Shown here piece by piece: positions 62,595 through 64,000 of a DNA stretch of 64,000 bases. How positions within the stretch are numbered: position 1 is the first letter of the stretch; each line of letters begins with the position of its first letter. The stretch comes from Salinispora fenicalii (GTDB lineage: Bacteria > Actinomycetota > Actinomycetes > Mycobacteriales > Micromonosporaceae): NCBI RefSeq assembly GCF_000514815.1, contig NZ_AZWQ01000017.1, forward strand, positions 123,401 to 187,400. Reading direction: 5' to 3'. The notes below the pieces were generated by a model. It was not told the origin of the DNA, did no database searches, and saw only the letters and a program-made list of their open reading frames with translations. Both the position numbers and the translations under genes were made by a program.

Positions 62595-63086
62595 ATGGTT
62601 CCGAACCAAACAAACTCGATGGTGAAGCTCGACCCGCCCCAGCGGGAGTGGGTCGAGGCGATCGGGTTGTTCCTCGAACGCTCGGGGTTCCCGCCCAGCT
62701 CGGCGCGGATCTACGGGCTGCTGCTGATGTCGGCTGAGCCCGAGCTGTCCTTCGAGGACCTGGTGGCCACGCTTGGCTTCGGTAAGGCCGCCGTCAGCAC
62801 GGGCCTACGCCGTTTGCAGGAGACGAATCGCGTCAGTGAGCGCACCCGGCCGGGTGAACGGCGACGCTACTTCCGAGCACGGCTGGGACCCGACGCCGGC
62901 GTCGACCGCTTCCGTGCATTCAACTCTGCGCTGTGTGACCTGCTGGAGAGGGGGATCGCCCTCCGGGGCAGCAGAGCCGATGCCGAGATCACCGCCGACC
63001 TCGAAGCATCGGTACGGTTCCTTCGCTTTCTCGACGTGGAGCTGGGCGGGTTGCGGGCACGGTGGGAGGCGAACGGTGATGGTTGA
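62595..63086 (+). CDS. MarR/GbsR-like winged-helix regulator
   Basis: 163 residues. The winged helix is ARIYGLLLMSAEPELSFEDL and LVATLGFGKAAVSTGLRRLQ, followed by a wing with RTRPGERRRYFRARLG and a C-terminal helical dimer region. This layout matches GbsR-type MarR relatives. The mRNA is probably leaderless. A dyad TGGTTCCGAACCA overlaps its first codons. The downstream hydrolase gene overlaps its end by eight bases and is the likely co-regulated partner. Confidence 0.8.
   Translation: MVPNQTNSMVKLDPPQREWVEAIGLFLERSGFPPSSARIYGLLLMSAEPELSFEDLVATLGFGKAAVSTGLRRLQETNRVSERTRPGERRRYFRARLGPDAGVDRFRAFNSALCDLLERGIALRGSRADAEITADLEASVRFLRFLDVELGGLRARWEANGDG
62596..62608. promoter_or_regulatory. Candidate autoregulatory dyad
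   Basis: TGGTTCCGAACCA (arms TGGTT and AACCA, core C-C-G) overlaps the start codon and lies just after the -10 box, where a bound repressor would block transcription. Confidence 0.45.
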
Positions 63087-64000
63087 CCGACCAGGAATGC
63101 TCGATTCGGTCCGGCTGGTGGCCAGGAACGCACCGATCTTTCGGCTCTACCGGCGCCGGGACCGCCTCCGTGCGACCCTGTGCAGGGTCAACGTGGCCCT
63201 CGGCCAGGCGGATCCGCAAGACCCACTCACCCGTCGCCGCGTTCGCGAGCTCGACACCGCCGCGGTCCTGCTCGGCCAGGCCAGGTGGCACGCCGAACGC
63301 GCTCGGGCGACCGGCGACACCACCGCGCTGAAGCGCGCACGGCAGGCGTTCACCGAGGGACAGCACCTCGCGGACCGCATCGAGGCACTGGTCGCCGGCG
63401 GCAGTGGTGAGTACGCGACAGACCGCTTCCCCATCCTGGAGCGGGCGGGCACCGAGATCGATCACTGCCAGGGGGTTCCCTTGGTTCCCACCATCACGCC
63501 GGTGGTCGTCCTGCGGGGCAGCGACGAGGAGATGGGCGCGCAGTACGCCCGACAGATCGCGGCCATCTTCGGTCGCTGGATTCTCCGGTACGGCGTGCGT
63601 CGGCTCACCGCCGACGAGCGTGTTGAGGTCGGCCGGTGGGAGGCCGTCCACGGCGAACACCTACCCTGGTTGGGCCGATTCGTTGACGGGTGGGTGGCCG
63701 GTGCGCGTGAGTCAGGAGTCAATCTCGACCGAGCGTCGATCATGGACCTGTGGGTAGGGCACCGACCACCGGCCACAAGCTGGCTCGACGCCTCCTCGGG
63801 GCTACCCGAACTACCCCCGATTGCCTGCACATCCCTCGCGGCCTGGGGGGATTCCACACCGGACGGTGCCTTGGTCGCCGCAGCCACTGGCGATCACGAA
63901 CTCTCGTACCAGGTAACTGTGGCAGCCTTCCCCGACGACGGCCATCCATTCGTGCACACCGTCTTCAGTGCGGCCGGCACACTACCGACCGTCGGTCCCA
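63079..64000 (+). CDS. C45-type Ntn hydrolase/acyltransferase, partial (runs off window)
   Basis: The frame from ATG 63079 is open to the window edge, 307 codons so far. GGGAGG lies nine bases upstream and the start overlaps the regulator gene by eight bases. After a helical basic N-terminus it shows VVLRGSDEEMGAQYARQI and the self-processing site PIACTSLAAWGDST (Cys about residue 250), followed by DGALVAAATGDHELSY. This is the pattern of C45 (acyl-coenzyme A:6-APA acyltransferase-like) and related plant PLBD-type hydrolases. Maturation would cut before the Cys. The substrate is unknown. Confidence 0.75.
   Translation, partial: MVDRPGMLDSVRLVARNAPIFRLYRRRDRLRATLCRVNVALGQADPQDPLTRRRVRELDTAAVLLGQARWHAERARATGDTTALKRARQAFTEGQHLADRIEALVAGGSGEYATDRFPILERAGTEIDHCQGVPLVPTITPVVVLRGSDEEMGAQYARQIAAIFGRWILRYGVRRLTADERVEVGRWEAVHGEHLPWLGRFVDGWVAGARESGVNLDRASIMDLWVGHRPPATSWLDASSGLPELPPIACTSLAAWGDSTPDGALVAAATGDHELSYQVTVAAFPDDGHPFVHTVFSAAGTLPTVGP

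Overview
The window is very GC-rich. It uses many GTG starts and carries actinobacterial gene families (DUF3000, HemQ, an LamG/RHS secreted pair, stand-alone NHEJ ligase and polymerase, LacI/CebR-type cellobiose control). Gene content and order suggest a Micromonosporaceae chromosome (Micromonospora or Salinispora-like); this assignment is an inference from style and content, not from a marker gene.

Layout: 1-4.2 kb holds the tail of a collagen-like (GPPGPT) protein, a small membrane protein, a GNAT enzyme, and a phosphotransferase/acyl-CoA dehydrogenase pair. 4.2-10.3 kb is a cellobiose-uptake operon on the minus strand (cebE-cebF-cebG-bglC-cebR order), with a well-formed promoter bracketed by two CebR-like operators. 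10.3-13.5 kb holds a pRiA4b ORF-3-like protein, a RibD-like reductase and a membrane-bound alpha/beta hydrolase. 13.7-21 kb is an archaeal-style DNA-end processing operon: HerA-like ATPase, SbcD (Mre11), SbcC (Rad50), a NurA-like nuclease and a methyltransferase-like protein.

21-38.7 kb is the accessory part and the most interesting region. Read on the minus strand it begins with a 1241-residue secreted LamG protein, then a 2185-residue secreted RHS/YD-repeat protein with a 277-residue C-terminal tip, and a membrane protein starting one base after the RHS stop. Downstream lie what look like three spare or dead toxin-tip cassettes, each with a small gene 0-8 bases behind it: two tips carrying the Hint-type end motif YYVVAGNTPVL, and one decayed RHS tip followed by a paralogue of the first membrane protein. 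IS fragments (IS1634-, IS5- and IS630-like) and recurring short boundary sequences separate the cassettes. I read this as a polymorphic-toxin locus with an array of orphan tips and candidate immunity genes.

39-48 kb is core-type: AlkA-like glycosylase, GNATs, an NHEJ-type ATP ligase and LigD-like polymerase, a lipoprotein tripeptidylpeptidase-like hydrolase, MsrB, a TlpA/CcdA redox pair and LysR. 49-55.6 kb holds the coproporphyrin-dependent haem genes hemE-hemG-hemQ, DUF3000 and a membrane-anchored HtrA-like protease. 55.8-60.6 kb holds RNase D and the fadA-fadB beta-oxidation operon, ending in a strong terminator. The window closes with a Pro-rich membrane protein, a glyoxalase-fold protein, a leaderless MarR/GbsR-like regulator and a C45-type Ntn hydrolase that runs off the edge.

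Several short tandem duplications with a 23-base period occur at gene ends, some across stop codons, and five 16-base units lie at 40.0-40.1 kb; no known feature type explains these.
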